Origin: Zasmidium citrigriseum
Lineage: Eukaryota; Ascomycota; Dothideomycetes; Mycosphaerellales; Mycosphaerellaceae
Direction of reading: 5' to 3'
Assembly: GCA_002786025.1 (NCBI GenBank)
Contig: NHNW01000028.1
Coordinates: 434,001-498,000, forward strand
Length of the DNA stretch: 64,000 nucleotides
The notes under the pieces were generated by a model. The model was not told the DNA's origin and did not search any database. It worked only from the letters and a program-made list of their open reading frames with translations. The first letter of the stretch is position 1. Every line of letters starts with the position of its first letter. This document shows positions 37,040-48,789 of this stretch, one piece after another. The position numbers were made by a program, and so were the translations under genes.

Positions 37040-38078
37040 TATATACTCGTATACTTACTCCTCTCCTTTATTGCCCTTAATATAGACGTTTAGGAGCTAG
37101 TAGAGCTAGTTAATTACACTCTCCTAGAGTTTTATCCCTATAACTAGCTTTACTTACAAGCACCTAATAGCGCTCGTTCGAAGGGCGATTATAACGTCCT
37201 ATAACCTAGTCTCGAGGGACGTCTTATATACTATAAGCGTATACTTACACATAAACGACAAATGTAGCTAGAGGAGCGTATCCGCTACACGACTAATATA
37301 GCGTAGTTAGAGAAGAACGTTAGGCAGATATAGGACTCTCTTACTTAAGCCTATCGCTATTCGACGAAATTAGAAGATAAGCTAAGAGAGGCCTAGTTAT
37401 ATCTTATAAGGTAGCTAGGAAGTGTTACCGTAGAGGCGTAGTAACTCTAATAAGATAAGGCTTCCTTCGAAACACGTCTTTCGTAAGTAAATTCGGAGCT
37501 CGAGGCTTAAGCTTAGTATAACGCGGAATAACGACGACGCCTAAACAATCGAATAGCTAAAAAGCAATTACAAATCAACGAACGAGATAGGTGCTTAGCC
37601 TCGCTACGAGCTACTTTAATTAAGTAACGCTCGATACGGAACTTACGAAATACGAAGATAGCTAGCGTAGAGGTATTACGAAAGATAACTCGAGCTAAGA
37701 GCTATTAACGCACACTAAGAGCTAACACTAAGGTGTCTCTCTAATCTAATACTCGAACAGTCGCTCTCGTATCGATCGAAAGTAGTAATAGTCGTTCGAC
37801 TAGGATAGGAAGATCCGTTAGCCTTCCCGCCTTTAATTAATAGAAGTTAGAAGCTACGAAACTAACGGATAATATACGTCTCCTCGACTAAACATTTCGA
37901 GACGGCGAGATTAATCTACAATTGAAAGAAATAAGCCTCTAGCTTTCTTAGATACACCCGCTACGCCTTATAACCCCTACTACTATCGATAGCGAAGATT
38001 CGAATAGGCTACTACGTACCTTTAGAAGCGAACATAGGGAGATAGAAGCTACGAGCAGTTCTACGTACAATACGTATA
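37040..38078 (+). pseudogene. Coiled-coil protein relic
   Basis: One plus frame (codon starts leaving remainder 2 on division by 3) is readable from about 37,022 to a TAG at about 38,081. The first about 80 codons include LLLSFIALNIDV and ELVELVNYTLLEFYP. From 37,268 the text is a long coiled coil with Gln codons turned to TAG/TAA: LEERIRYTTNIA, LEKNVR, STKLEDKLREA, then RRRLNNRIAKKQLQINERDR and KIASVEVLRKITRAKSY. A Ser/Arg-rich linker and a short second helix (LKEISL) follow. No family is recognised. As the third co-directional gene after the patatin-like and kinase-like relics, it may act with them; this is inference. Confidence 0.55.
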
Positions 38079-38759
38079 ATGTGTAGTGCCCTAGAGGGTA
38101 CTAGAAACCTTTTATATATTTCGTGTATAAACGTAGTAAGGATAGTAGTACGTAAACAAAGTTCTATACTAACTATCGGGCCTCTTAGCGAAAGCCTAGT
38201 AAGCGAAAGAGAGAAGACACAGGTAGTAGAGACGCTCCTATTCTACGACCTCGTTATATATAAATTATATATATTTATCTACTTTTAGCTCCACAGCCAT
38301 AATATCTTAATTAGTATATACTATCTCCTAAAGAGAAAAAGCCTAGCGAGGATAGTAGTAAGAACGAGACTCTAGTATACTATAAGAATATATTCGCTTG
38401 TTTCTTCGTCTAGTTCCTCTAGAATAATCTAGCGAGCTAACCTAAGAGTAGTAGCCTAGTAGAATAGCGTTTAACTGTACCTAATAGTACTATAGACTAT
38501 ATTAGTAAGGATCTATAGTCGATACTCTATATCTACAAAAGCGCTAGACTAGATTAGAGTGTTAAGGATAGTAGACATATTAGCCTATTCGCTAGGCTTA
38601 CACGAACTGTTTTAGGCGGTAGTATAGTTAATATATATCGCGCTCGAGAGCGAAGAATAGCTTCGAAACAGTATTAGTTAAGCCGAAACGGACCGGGTCG
38701 CTTTAAAGAGCAAAATAATAGACGCCTCGTTCACGTTGAAAGGGTATATATAGTAGTGT
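38079..38759. other. Gap with no gene recognised
   Basis: An open 69-codon stretch at 38,079-38,288 overlaps the end of the coiled-coil relic and shows no family features, so I do not call it. Nothing else was recognised. Confidence 0.3.
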
Positions 38760-41420
38760 CTCGTTCGGTATCCGTCTTTTATTAAATCCTTAATATACCT
38801 ATTCTAGCTATTCGCTTCTCGCGTCCGTTAGTAACTTCTGTATCGAGACCTATAACGGCGAGTAAGTAGCACATTTTAGATAAATTTAAGCGCTACGTAT
38901 AGATATGCGAGCGATATTAGTACCCTTACCTATAGGTAATACAATTAAAGCCTCTTTATCGAAGAGGCGCTCTACTAGCTTATAACTTATCGAGTCGAAT
39001 GTACTAAAGTTAAGGTATAGTGTACAGTATATACTATAGGCGTTTAAAGGTCGTTATTAAGGTCCCGCCCTATTTTAAGTGTAGTCGTGAACTATTAATT
39101 ACGCTTAATATACCGTATCGTCGTAAGAAGTCCTACTAAGGTCGCACTATTATATAGCGTCCTAGCTATAGTAGGTGTTAGGAAAATCAAAATAATCGTC
39201 GTGGACCTAAGCTAATCTAGAGCCTAAAGTAGAGTAAATATCTCTAAAACAGGCTACAAAGTACTCTTACGAGCTTCTCGAGGCTCTTTATATAAAAAGG
39301 GTTAGCGTAAGTATTTAAACTTTATCTTATACTATAATATAGTAGAATCGAAGCCTACTAACTGTTATAATACCGATCGAGATAGAGAGTTAGGGTCTCC
39401 GTTTAGCCCTAGACCGTCGAATAGCTATCCCTATTAGAAGTATACCTATATACCTTATACGCTAAACGTTAGTAGCTAGATTTCCGACTCCTCTAACACG
39501 GCTACCGCTACTACTTTAGAGAATCTTACACAAGAGCTAATACGCTATCGAGGTCTGCTTAAGACTTTCTAGGAATAGTTAGAAGATTAAGTATAGAAAG
39601 CTTAAGAAGCGGTCGTAGGTAACTTTAACTATACTTAGGGCGATAGTCCTAATACCTTTATAGGGATTGGCTCTAGAAAGCTATTAATTAAACGTTAGTG
39701 CACGAGTGTAGGCTAATCTTGTCTCTTTAGGATTTCGCTTGCCTCCTAGTAGCTCGCTATACTTTAGTCGTAACGTAGTTCTATTCGAACGAATTAGCAA
39801 TAGCGTATAGAGTACGGAGGCTATAGTCGAGAAGCCGTGTAGCGCTAATAGATAACCGTCCTATTCTGTCTTCTTGTAAAGTAGCGTCTAGATTTAGCTT
39901 GTAGGAATAGTATGTCGTAGCAAACTTAAAGAAAGCTAGAATAGAATAAGCTAAAGTACATAAATTAGTAAAGAATAGTATAACTTTGTACTATAGCGCA
40001 AATATTTTAGATGTATTATTTGTCTATGTCTTATCTTCGCTATCTACTACAAACACCGCTAAGCGGTATTACTAGTATAACATAGCTACTACGAATACCT
40101 AAGGAGCTTCTTCTAAGATGTCTTTTATTTTTAACTACGGTCGACCTCGCTAACGTCGCTTTCGTCTTTAGATATTCCTAAGCGCTACTAGATATTAATA
40201 ACGAGCGTAATCTATAGAGGTAATATACGATAATCGATTAAGGACTACGGCAATTCTTAGAACAACCGCTCTCGTTCGTTCGTCGTAGATACATAGACTT
40301 AGCTAAGTAGGATTAGTAGTATCTAGACTTCTAGCTAGACTAGGAGGACGCGTACGCTACACCCTATACCCTTTAGGTATAGGAAAGGCGATAGAACTCG
40401 CTCGGTCCTATACTTTAGGTAGTTATACGTAATCGTAATCTCGATATTAATATCTTTAGTAACCGTAGTCTTTACTTATTATATCCCCTCGACTTTATCC
40501 CTCGGGTAGTGTTATAGGTCCAAGATATAGCGCGAGGAGCTTAATACGATCTAGAAGCGACCTTTTTATTAGCGATTAAAGTATACGACCTAATAGGCAT
40601 TCTAGTCTCTAATAATAGTTACTATTCGTTTAAGAGGGTACTACTAGAGATAGCTTCCTAGTATCTTTCTATTTATAGCTTAGAGAGAGCGTACGATATT
40701 GTTTATATTAATATTAAGTCTTTCTATAAGACCTACGGCGAGTATCTACCCTAAAGCGATACTCGAAACTTTATAATTTAGTATTATAACAAGCTTGTAG
40801 CTACGGTTAAGTACGAAGGCAATAGCGTAGACGGTTTTCGGAGTATCCTAGCTATATATTAAAAGATTGCTTGTATTATAGGGCAACCGATTCCCGCGAG
40901 ATCCTTATAGTATATATAAAGGTAGCTTAATTAGGTAGCTTAAAACGCAACGTAAGAGAGAGCTAGCGCTTTACTTAACATTATAGCACAACTAGATATC
41001 CTAGCTTAAAACACTAGATAAAACAGGTTAGAAAGGTCTACTTTAGTGTATAGGGGTATATATTAGATTTTATACAGACCTTTATACTTTGTTAAGCCTA
41101 AGCGCAATATGTTTATTCTACGATTTAAAGTCGACCGAACTCGTCGTTCGCTTAGTGTTACCGCTCTAATATAGCCTCCGCCCTCCTAGGATATTTTCTT
41201 CCTCTCTTTTATAGATAGGAGAGCTTTCTAAGAGAAGGTCGATAAGGAGATCGAGCGCTAATATTAAACCCAACTATATAACGCGGACGAAGACCCTCCT
41301 AGCTACGAAAGCTAATATAGTAAGCTAAGTACTAATAGAATTTGCCTAAGGATTATACTAATTCTTAGCTACTAGATACGAGCTAGCTATTAAACAACGG
41401 AAAGACAAAGATATTATAGA
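38760..41420 (+). pseudogene. Unidentified long ORF relic, about 880 codons
   Basis: A plus frame with codons at multiples of 3 can be followed from about 38,760 to 41,420 with TAG/TAA stops. The left part contains VVVRSPTKVALLYSVLA and, near 39,520, LENLTQELIRYRGLLKTF, a probable short coiled coil. The middle has FLLAIKVYDLIGILVSNNSY (about 40,570) and FYKTYGEYLP. The right part is clear: FVKPKRNMFILRFKVDRTRR (about 41,090), then PPPSxDIFFLSFIDRRAF and NADEDPPSYES. I recognise no family. A Zn2Cys6 cluster was considered near 39,060-39,180 in another frame but is not convincing. The whole could be two genes. Confidence 0.4.
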
Positions 41421-42241
41421 TTATCGTTTCGTAGAACTATCGTAAGGATTCTACGTAGATAGAGATTCGCGTATAGGTATTCTTAAATAATAAACTCGAT
41501 CTTTAACCCTAATAATACTCCTAAAGACAACCGTAGTACTACTTAACATCGTATGTAAAGCTAGTCGTATTAGCTACGCTTATTGTTACTAAGAGGGTGT
41601 ATACTAATTATTAGGTCTATCGTAATAGCGATTGTACTATTAGTAAATATCGCAGGTCTCTAGACTATAGTCCTTATACTAACGGCTATCTACCTTAGGA
41701 CGAACGAGCGTTATAACTAAAGTCTATACGGCTACTCGTAGCTAGGTAGTCGTAGTCGTCTTAGTAAGCCGCTCCTATAGGGGAATTTGTAGCGTTTTAG
41801 CCGCTACTATACTAAAGTATAGTATAAAGGAACTAGTTCGCTAGATTCGTATAGTAGATAAAGGAGTAGTAAGGTAAGGCTTAGGCACGCTATAGTATTT
41901 TACGGAGTCTTAGTCGTCTTAATAGTACGAGAGCTAGCTTAAATAGTGTATATTATGCTATAGGCGGCTTCCGCTCTACGCCCGCTAATAAGCTAATTAG
42001 ACCCCAATCTAGCGGATAAAGTCTATTCTAAGCCTTAGATCCTAGATCGCTAGTTCTAGCTTATAGCCGAAATCGTCGTACGCTTAAGTCCGAAGTAGCG
42101 AGCGGATCTAAAGATAGTACGCCTAATCTGTCTTTCTATCTAGGTTCTAGCCCGCCCCGCGTAGGGGTTCGAAAGAGGCAATTCTAGACGTCCTTAAGTC
42201 GGCGAGAATCGTACGGCAGCTTCTTTTACGGTACTATTATA
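41421..42241. other. Gap with no gene recognised
   Basis: About 800 bases before the DUF7730-like relic. No frame was followed with confidence. Confidence 0.25.
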
Positions 42242-43280
42242 ATGTTTTAGTCTTACGTGCGACTTAGCTCTACGAAACGACGTTATACTAGCTAATCGAT
42301 ATCTTATATTAAGGCGCAAGATTATCTAGGACTACGCTTACTACACGAACCCTAATATAGTTCCCTATTCCTACGTCTACTAGTAGAAATCCGTAACGAC
42401 ATTTATACACTTACTATAGGATCGAGTCTTGTCTATATCGATACTAAAGGCAACGCTTCTTACTACTATCTCGCCCCTTCTAAAGACGAAGATACTATAG
42501 ATACTATTCGAGGCGGCTATCCTATTAGCGAAGTCTATACCCTATATATAGAACGATACCGACATTACGCTTAGAACAGCGCTTTAATATTGCTATTAGT
42601 AATATACGTCTGTCGCTAGCTCTATAACGAGACTAGGTTGTTAATTTTCTCGGAAAATCGCTTTGCTATACTAAATCTTAATGCCCTAGTTCGCTTTACT
42701 AGACGTCTAGCTATAGAGTAGGCGGCTACGATCTCGTCGCTTACGTTATATTACTATTTATACTCGAAATTTCAAAGTCCCTTATCGCTTTACTACGAGG
42801 ATATTAGATAAGGCTATTAGCCGTTACAGGAGACTCTAAAGCGTTTAAGTCGACTATTAGACGTCTTAATTTTCCTCGAGCTAGTTAGGCCGATAGTATT
42901 CTTTAGAGAGTATTATACTAATAAGTACAGGCCTTAGCGTAGACTAGAAGAGGAATAGCTCCTCTAACTATAACGATACTATCTTAAGAAGGCTATAGTC
43001 GTAATATACTACGCTCGTTCTCTATTCTTATACTAGGAACTTTAGCCTAAAGAGCTAGGCGATAGAGTAGTAGTCGCACGTACTAAGGAACTTAAGCATA
43101 AGTTAATAAGGCTCTTATAGGGCACTTTTGTACCTTAAGACTAAAGGGGCTCTTTCTGTTAGGAACACTTCGTAGCCTCCGTAAAAGTTAAGTTAAATAA
43201 GACCCGTTTTAGTCTAGCTTATAAAAGAGATATAAACTCTTTATCTTTCCTAGGTAGATATATAATAAGATAGTAATAGC
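42242..43280 (+). pseudogene. DUF7730/2EXR-like protein relic
   Basis: A single plus frame runs from an ATG at 42,242 to about 43,280 with only TAG/TAA breaks. Near 42,365 it reads FLRLLVEIRNDIYTLTIGSS; with Leu reverting to Pro this is the F-L-x-L-P-x-E-I-R-x-x-I-Y start of the DUF7730/2EXR domain. It continues LVYIDTKGN and, near 42,590, a C-R-x-L-Y-N-E-T-R-L segment (family VCRQIHxEA), then FSENRFAILNLNALVRFTRRL, matching the family F-x-x-N-x-F-x-F. A helical C-terminal part of about 170 codons (LKRLSRLLDVLIFLELVRP) follows. The domain is widespread in ascomycetes, often in families next to F-box-like proteins; its function is unknown. Confidence 0.7.
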
Positions 43281-43620
43281 TCTAGGGAGGCTCGAGAGCC
43301 TACCGTTAGAGCTTCGCGAGCTAATCTTTACATAATATGTATCGTATACATTTTGTTAAGTCTATAAGCGATTAAAGGGTATAGGGTAGGTCTAGTACTT
43401 ATATGCCTTAGCAGGCTTTCCCCTATTCCTAGTAAGCTAACAAATATTACGAGAGGTAACTACTGTCTTTATACGAGAAAACTATTTCATTAGAATCGCT
43501 GTCGTCGCAGAATTAGAAGACCTACTTAGACTAGATATTATATATGTTCTACTTATTTAAGAGATCTATCGATAGGAGACGGCTCGCTTTTTTTACCGTG
43601 CCCTACTAAGATTTAAGTCG

Positions 43621-45040
43621 ACGGACAATCCTTCTTTAAGTTAGATATTCGTAATTCCTCTCTAGTCCTTATAGTCTTTGCTCGTCCTCCTTTATAGTAA
43701 TAGTAGTACTTTCTTACAACTCGAAGATATTAGTAGAATAACTTCTACTTTCTATTTAGTCTTACTTGTTAAGCGTCTCCCGGATTAATTCCTATTGTCT
43801 ACTAGTAATTATCGAGGAATGTCTATCTCGTAACGGGTAAGCCTTAGATTACAGCTTTAAGTATGTTTTGGAACTCTAGGACGACGACTTGTTCTATTAC
43901 GATACGTATTTAAATTGGAACCTATATACGGACATCTTAAGGCTCTTATAAATTATAAAGAGACTTACAAAAGTCTTTTTAACCGGCTCGCGTCTGTACT
44001 AAACAACGTTTAGTAATTAGTTAAGTAATACTAGAAAGTAAACATAAGCCTATACAACGTACTTCTTAAATCCCGTATATACTTTAACTATAGAATTCTA
44101 ATACTACGCTTACGAATAGCCGACCTTATAGCTAGTTATGTATATATAGCAGCAGCTCTAGCTTTTAAAGCTTAAGGACCTAAGTCTATTTATACGGAAG
44201 GCTTCGCCTATCTAGGAGCTTGTCTATATGTATTTTAAAAGCAATAGGCGAGCCTTCTTCTAGATCTTACTAAAGGTAACAAGATTAGTATTAATCGAGG
44301 CTTTATGTAGCACTAGCTTAAGTATATTAAGCTGCTTTTCTATTAACGCTTCGTATCCGTTATCGAGTTAGATACCTTATCCTACTAACTTCGTAAGCTT
44401 AGAATAAAGACGAACGTTACGCTAAGAGACGACTTCGTTAAACATAATCTTCTACTACTCTAGGAATTTCGATATACTAAAGGACCCTTTTTCGCGGGTC
44501 GTTTAACAAAGAACTAAGCTAAATAGCTACAGAAGCGCCTAAGTTACTATATACTACTATTGCGACTCTTCGCCTAGCTAGATCCAAGACTAATAGCCTA
44601 TCTAACGCTAAATAATAGAGATATTTTACCTAGACATTGCTTTAATTTTAAACCCCTTAAGTCGGATATAGTATTATAATTATTGCTTAAGTTGCTATTC
44701 TTCCAGATCTAGTATTTATAACGTTACGCCTAGCTCCGACAAAGTTTCTAGCTAGCTTAAGATCTCCTTCTTAGATATACTACTAGCTCGTATTGCATCG
44801 ATCTATTTATACTAGTTACTATTAGATTACTATTCGAGCGACTATTTACCGTTAGCGAGTACCTAACGTCGAGCTAGATTACCCTCTTACGCTACTATCC
44901 CTAGCCGTTTTAGCCCTTTCAACGGGTTTGGAATCTATCGTACGAGATCTATTCGTATCTATTGTTTGTACTATATCCTACGCTAGAAAAAGCCCTTATA
45001 CTACTACTAATTAACATAAACTACTTAGAGATCGAATCGC
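43621..45040 (+). pseudogene. Unidentified helical protein relic
   Basis: A plus frame (codon starts leaving remainder 1 on division by 3) is clearly coherent from about 43,860 to 45,040 and perhaps from 43,621. Text includes VCFGTLGRRLVLLRYVFKLE, HLKALINYKETYKSLFNRL, LLLDLTKGNKISINRGFM, then EFRYTKGPFFAGRLTKN (about 44,464) and LFILVTIRLLFERLFTVSEY. It is mainly helical and rich in Leu. Breaks are TAG/TAA. No family is recognised. It lies 0.3 kb downstream of the DUF7730-like relic on the same strand. Confidence 0.45.
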
Positions 45041-45419
45041 CGTAAGGGCCGTTTTAGCTCTAAGGTTAAATTAGGCTTATCTTATTATAGCTTGTATGTG
45101 TAGTTTCACGCTAGGGTCTATTTTAAGTTAGTCCTAAAGTATTCTTTCGCGGGCTATAGTCTTAGTTCAAATCTAGTTATAACTACTTACATTTAGACGA
45201 TTGGACGAGTAGCTTCTCTTAAGCTTATAGGAAGGTCTAGTATATACTACTACGCCTATAAGATCTATCGATGCGGTTATAACTACTATCTTCTTAGCGA
45301 TACTATTAAGTATTGTCTAAATAGAATGCTTTCTATATACTTAGTCGAAGTGTAGACGGTAGACATATGTTTAGATTAAATTGTTATATATAGAGGTATC
45401 GGCGAAGATTTATGCGAGG

Positions 45420-47060
45420 AATATAGTAGCGAGGTTCTAGAGTATAAATAGGAGGGTAAGTAGCTTAGTAAGGTTGTATTAATGTTGTTCTAAAGGTATT
45501 ATAGAGGAATTCGATTATTATTACACGGGCGCTAGCGGTTACGAGACTAACGACTATAAGTCCTTAGAGCTTTAGCGATATAAGAGACGGTTCTAATATA
45601 GAGAGGTTAACTTAGCGACATAAGACAGCTACGAAATTATGTATCTAGTTAACGACTTATTATAGTGTCTATACGCCGATTCTACTTCGCCTATGTAGAA
45701 GCGTTTAATAAGATAATATCCCCCTCGTTTAGAAAGGCCTCTATATTCCAAGCGACATTGCACTTAATTAATTATAAGCTTTTCCGCGTAGTACCTATTA
45801 ATAGACTTCGAGAACATAGAAAGACCTATTATTAAGCACGTTTAATGTATACTATTACACTAGTCCGCCGACGAAGCGTCCTATAGACGTATATATAGTT
45901 ACGAGCGTATTAGATAAAGTAGGTACTAGATTATAAAGGTATTAGGCTAAGTTAAGAACAAAAGTATATATACCGCGCGAGCTAAAGAAAAAGTATATTA
46001 ACGACAATTAGTTCTCTAATAGGTTCGAGCGGCGCTAATAGGTCTGCTAGAATTCATTAATCGTAGTATCTATATAGCTAAATAGGTTCTTAGTAGGCTC
46101 CTATATATCCTCCTACTTTACCCGAAAAAGTTCCTTCCTATTATTAGCCTATCTTATTACGGCTACGATCTTGTCGACAAACTAAGAAGGCTGTTTGTCT
46201 ATATTGTTCGAGGTCTCGCTTTTGTCTACTACCTTAACTATACATTTGTAATAATAGCACCTAGAGTTTAGCCGCTTCTAACGTAGTATTTGTCCGCCTC
46301 TATATATTATAGTCTTACGAGGCCGCTTTTCGCGGCGACGATTAGCTTCTTACTCGAGCGCAATCTAGGATTGCTAAATATTTTCGTAGTTAGGAGGAGA
46401 TCGCTAATTCGGCTGTCTACTACTACGGCGTCCGATCCTTACTAGAGACGGACTTGTATTCTAGCGGCCGACTAGATAACGCCTTCTAACGTCGGGATCG
46501 CAGCCTATACTAGTATTTAGTGTTAGTAACGGTAGTGTATAGGACGAAGACGAATACGTCTTAACGTTATTAAGATCTTGCTATTCTATAAGGTCGTTAT
46601 CGGATACGCTAATTTCGGTAGTACCTGTTACTTGTAAGATATTCGCTTAAACCTATGTCGTGTTAGCCCTACCCTCTACTTCTAATGTAGGATACTATAT
46701 ACTTGAAACTTCTAGTTACTCTTAAGCTACGCTCCTAGTAAGCTCTAGTCGCGAAATCGGAGTAAATTAGACAAGACTAGCTATAGTATTAGAAGGCATT
46801 ATTCCTAGCTGTTATATAACGGCGAGTAGAGGGCGGAGCTTTCAACTTATACTTTTAATACCTAGCCGCCTTTACGAATCCTAGCGCTTTATTATATACG
46901 CTAATGCTCTCTTATATATCCTTAGCTATTAACTTTATTAGTAGCGGCTATTAGGCTTGTTAGTAGTGCTGTTTTAGATCGCGGGAGCAAAACTAGCTTT
47001 GCAAAGCGCGACTAAACTTCGTAAGATACTATCTAATAGGATCGTTACCCGATAAGGATC
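45420..47060 (+). pseudogene. Unidentified protein relic, possibly frameshifted
   Basis: The frame at multiples of 3 is coherent from about 45,420 to 46,520: EEFDYYYTGASGYETNDYKS, then IDFENIERPIIKHV, LVLxxVRAALIGLLEFINRS, and a hydrophobic stretch from about 46,190 (LFVYIVRGLAFVYYLNYTF). From about 46,640 to 47,060 a second coherent stretch in another frame reads LAIVLEGIIPSCYITASRG, RLYES and LxIAGAKLALxSATKLRKIL. The two may be one gene with an indel or an intron. No family is recognised. Confidence 0.4.
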
Positions 47061-47840
47061 GAGCTTATAATAGTTCTAAGCTTATCGTTATACGAGCTAG
47101 CGTAGCGCTAGCTCGTAACGCCTATTCTAGACTAAGCGATTAATTCCGTCAAAACGAGTCTTCCCGCCTAATCGCTATAGCTTATAGCTGTTAGCTTTTA
47201 TTAGAAAGCTTAGTTCTACCGATTGCGTTAGCTAGAACGACTAGTGTAACCTTATACCGTTAGTAAGGGCTTCGTACGGATTCGCTAAGCTACTTACTAC
47301 TTATATTAGTAAGAGTCTGCTAAGTAACGATTCGTTTCGTTTACGTCTTCTATAGTAATTGTATATAAAAGATTTAAGAACGCCTATCGTATATAGCGCC
47401 CTAAGTTAACGGAGTCGTAGTTTTAAAAAAGACTACGAAATACTCTCTATAGGATAAGGTATAGGGCTATCTATAGTCCGCGGTAGAGTAGTAGTAACGT
47501 AGCGATAGGAAATCTAGAGCTATTACACTATAACGAGGATTAACGATCTTTGCTATAGTAACTATACTACTTGTATAGCTTGCATTGTTATTTAATCGAT
47601 CTGCTAAGACGTAGCCCTCGTAAACGCTCGCTTATAGGAACAATTAAAACCCTCTATCTATTAGAGGATAGCTCTACCGTACGGTACACGGTATATACTA
47701 AGAGTAGGCTCTAGATTCTCGCTAGGACGTAGCTACTTCGCGGGAACCTAGCTACTACGCGAAATACATAATACTCCTAGCGTCGGCCCTATAGTCTTAG
47801 TAATTACTCTACTTAAGTACTTGTTCTACGTCGAACTATT
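47061..47840. other. Gap with no gene recognised
   Basis: RIP-mutated sequence with no frame followed. An inverted pair tacgagctagcgtagcgcta / gctcgtaacg lies near 47,090-47,120. Confidence 0.25.
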
Positions 47841-48385
47841 ATGTTTTTTGCTTACAACTCTATAGAAATTTTTAGACGCTCTTACTCTAAAATCATACCC
47901 GCTACGTTCGCTAGTATTCGCGATATTAAGTACTATCTCCGCGACATTTATAATTACGATATTACTAGTAAGCGTACCCTTACAACGTAGATATTAGGGC
48001 CCTACGCCTCTATCGTTACTAGCGGGTACGTCTGTCCGTAATCTAGATATAGTCGACTTTTCCCTAGTGTCGCTAAAGCTAAGCGCTACGTACTCGAATT
48101 TTACGAGAGTAGTTTTAAATATATACTATACGGCGATTTGTTAACTACTCTAGAGGTTATTATAAGGTATCTAAAGTATTAGTATACTATCGATCGTCGG
48201 GTTGCGGCCTACTATACCTAGGTAGAAGACGATAAAAAAGCCTAGGAGGATAGTAACGATATTAATAGAAAAGCCGCCTTTAGACATATTACGACTACTA
48301 GCTCTAGCTTTAAGTTTTTTGGAGCACGAAAACATAAAGGACACTACTTTAAGGAGAAGAGGGTAGGGTAGTAGTATATATAGAG
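47841..48385 (+). pseudogene. Small unidentified protein relic, about 180 codons
   Basis: An ATG at 47,841 begins a frame to about 48,385 with few TAG/TAA breaks. It reads MFFAYNSIEIFRRSYSKIIP, ATFASIRDIKYYLRDIYNYD, ILGPYASIVTSGYVC, KRYVLEFYESSFKYILYGDL, then a charged helix (VEDDKKA) and a basic end (FKFFGARKHKGHYFKEKR). It could be an intact-length small gene. No family is recognised. It ends about 110 bases before the MITE. Confidence 0.45.
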
Positions 48386-48486
48386 CAATAGTAGTAGATA
48401 AGTAGACTATAAAGGGGTAGTTAGACTTTGCGGTAGCATAAAGAATAGTAACTAAAATTAGCTTAGAGCAAGACTTATATATATAT

Positions 48487-48494
48487 TATTTCCA
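48487..48494. repeat. Left target-site duplication of the MITE
   Basis: The 8 bases tatttcca abut the left inverted repeat and are repeated exactly at 48,782-48,789. Confidence 0.85.
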
Positions 48495-48781
48495 CGAATT
48501 TGCTAGGGAGCGTCACCCTAATTAACTTTAAATTAGCTTTAAACTAAATTCCTATTAAGTAGGGAATTCTAACCACCCGCCCTCTACTATACCTAGAGCC
48601 TCCTAAGAGATTCTCCCTCCTAGGTAGAGATCCTCCCCCCTAGGTTTACTTCGACGATATAAAGGATTCTTAAATATTAACGCCTCGCCGGCGAGGTAGG
48701 TGTTATCTAAAGTAAAGTAGGTAAATTCAAGTTAAAGTGTTAATTAAGTAGGGGCTAAGGTAACGCTCCCTAGCAAATTCG
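48495..48781. mobile_element. 287-bp MITE with terminal inverted repeats
   Basis: The left end reads cgaatttgctagggagcgtc and the right end is its reverse complement (cgctccctagcaaattcg preceded by gtaa). About 19 terminal bases match exactly and similarity continues more loosely for about 20 more. It is flanked by perfect 8-bp direct repeats (tatttcca). No coding capacity is seen. TIRs with an 8-bp target duplication fit a non-autonomous hAT-type element, but the termini do not begin CAG. CpA is better kept here (tcac, ccacc, tcaa) than around it, perhaps because short repeats escape RIP or because it inserted later. Confidence 0.85.
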
Positions 48782-48789
48782 TATTTCCA
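48782..48789. repeat. Right target-site duplication of the MITE
   Basis: An exact copy of the 8 bases at 48,487-48,494, immediately after the right inverted repeat. Confidence 0.85.

Noticed and set aside
38079..38288. Open 69-codon plus-strand frame
   Set aside because: It begins in another frame at the end of the coiled-coil relic and shows no features of its own.
39060..39180. Possible Zn2Cys6 cluster of a transcription factor
   Set aside because: The Cys spacing does not fit even after allowing Tyr for Cys, and the better-supported frame here is a different one.
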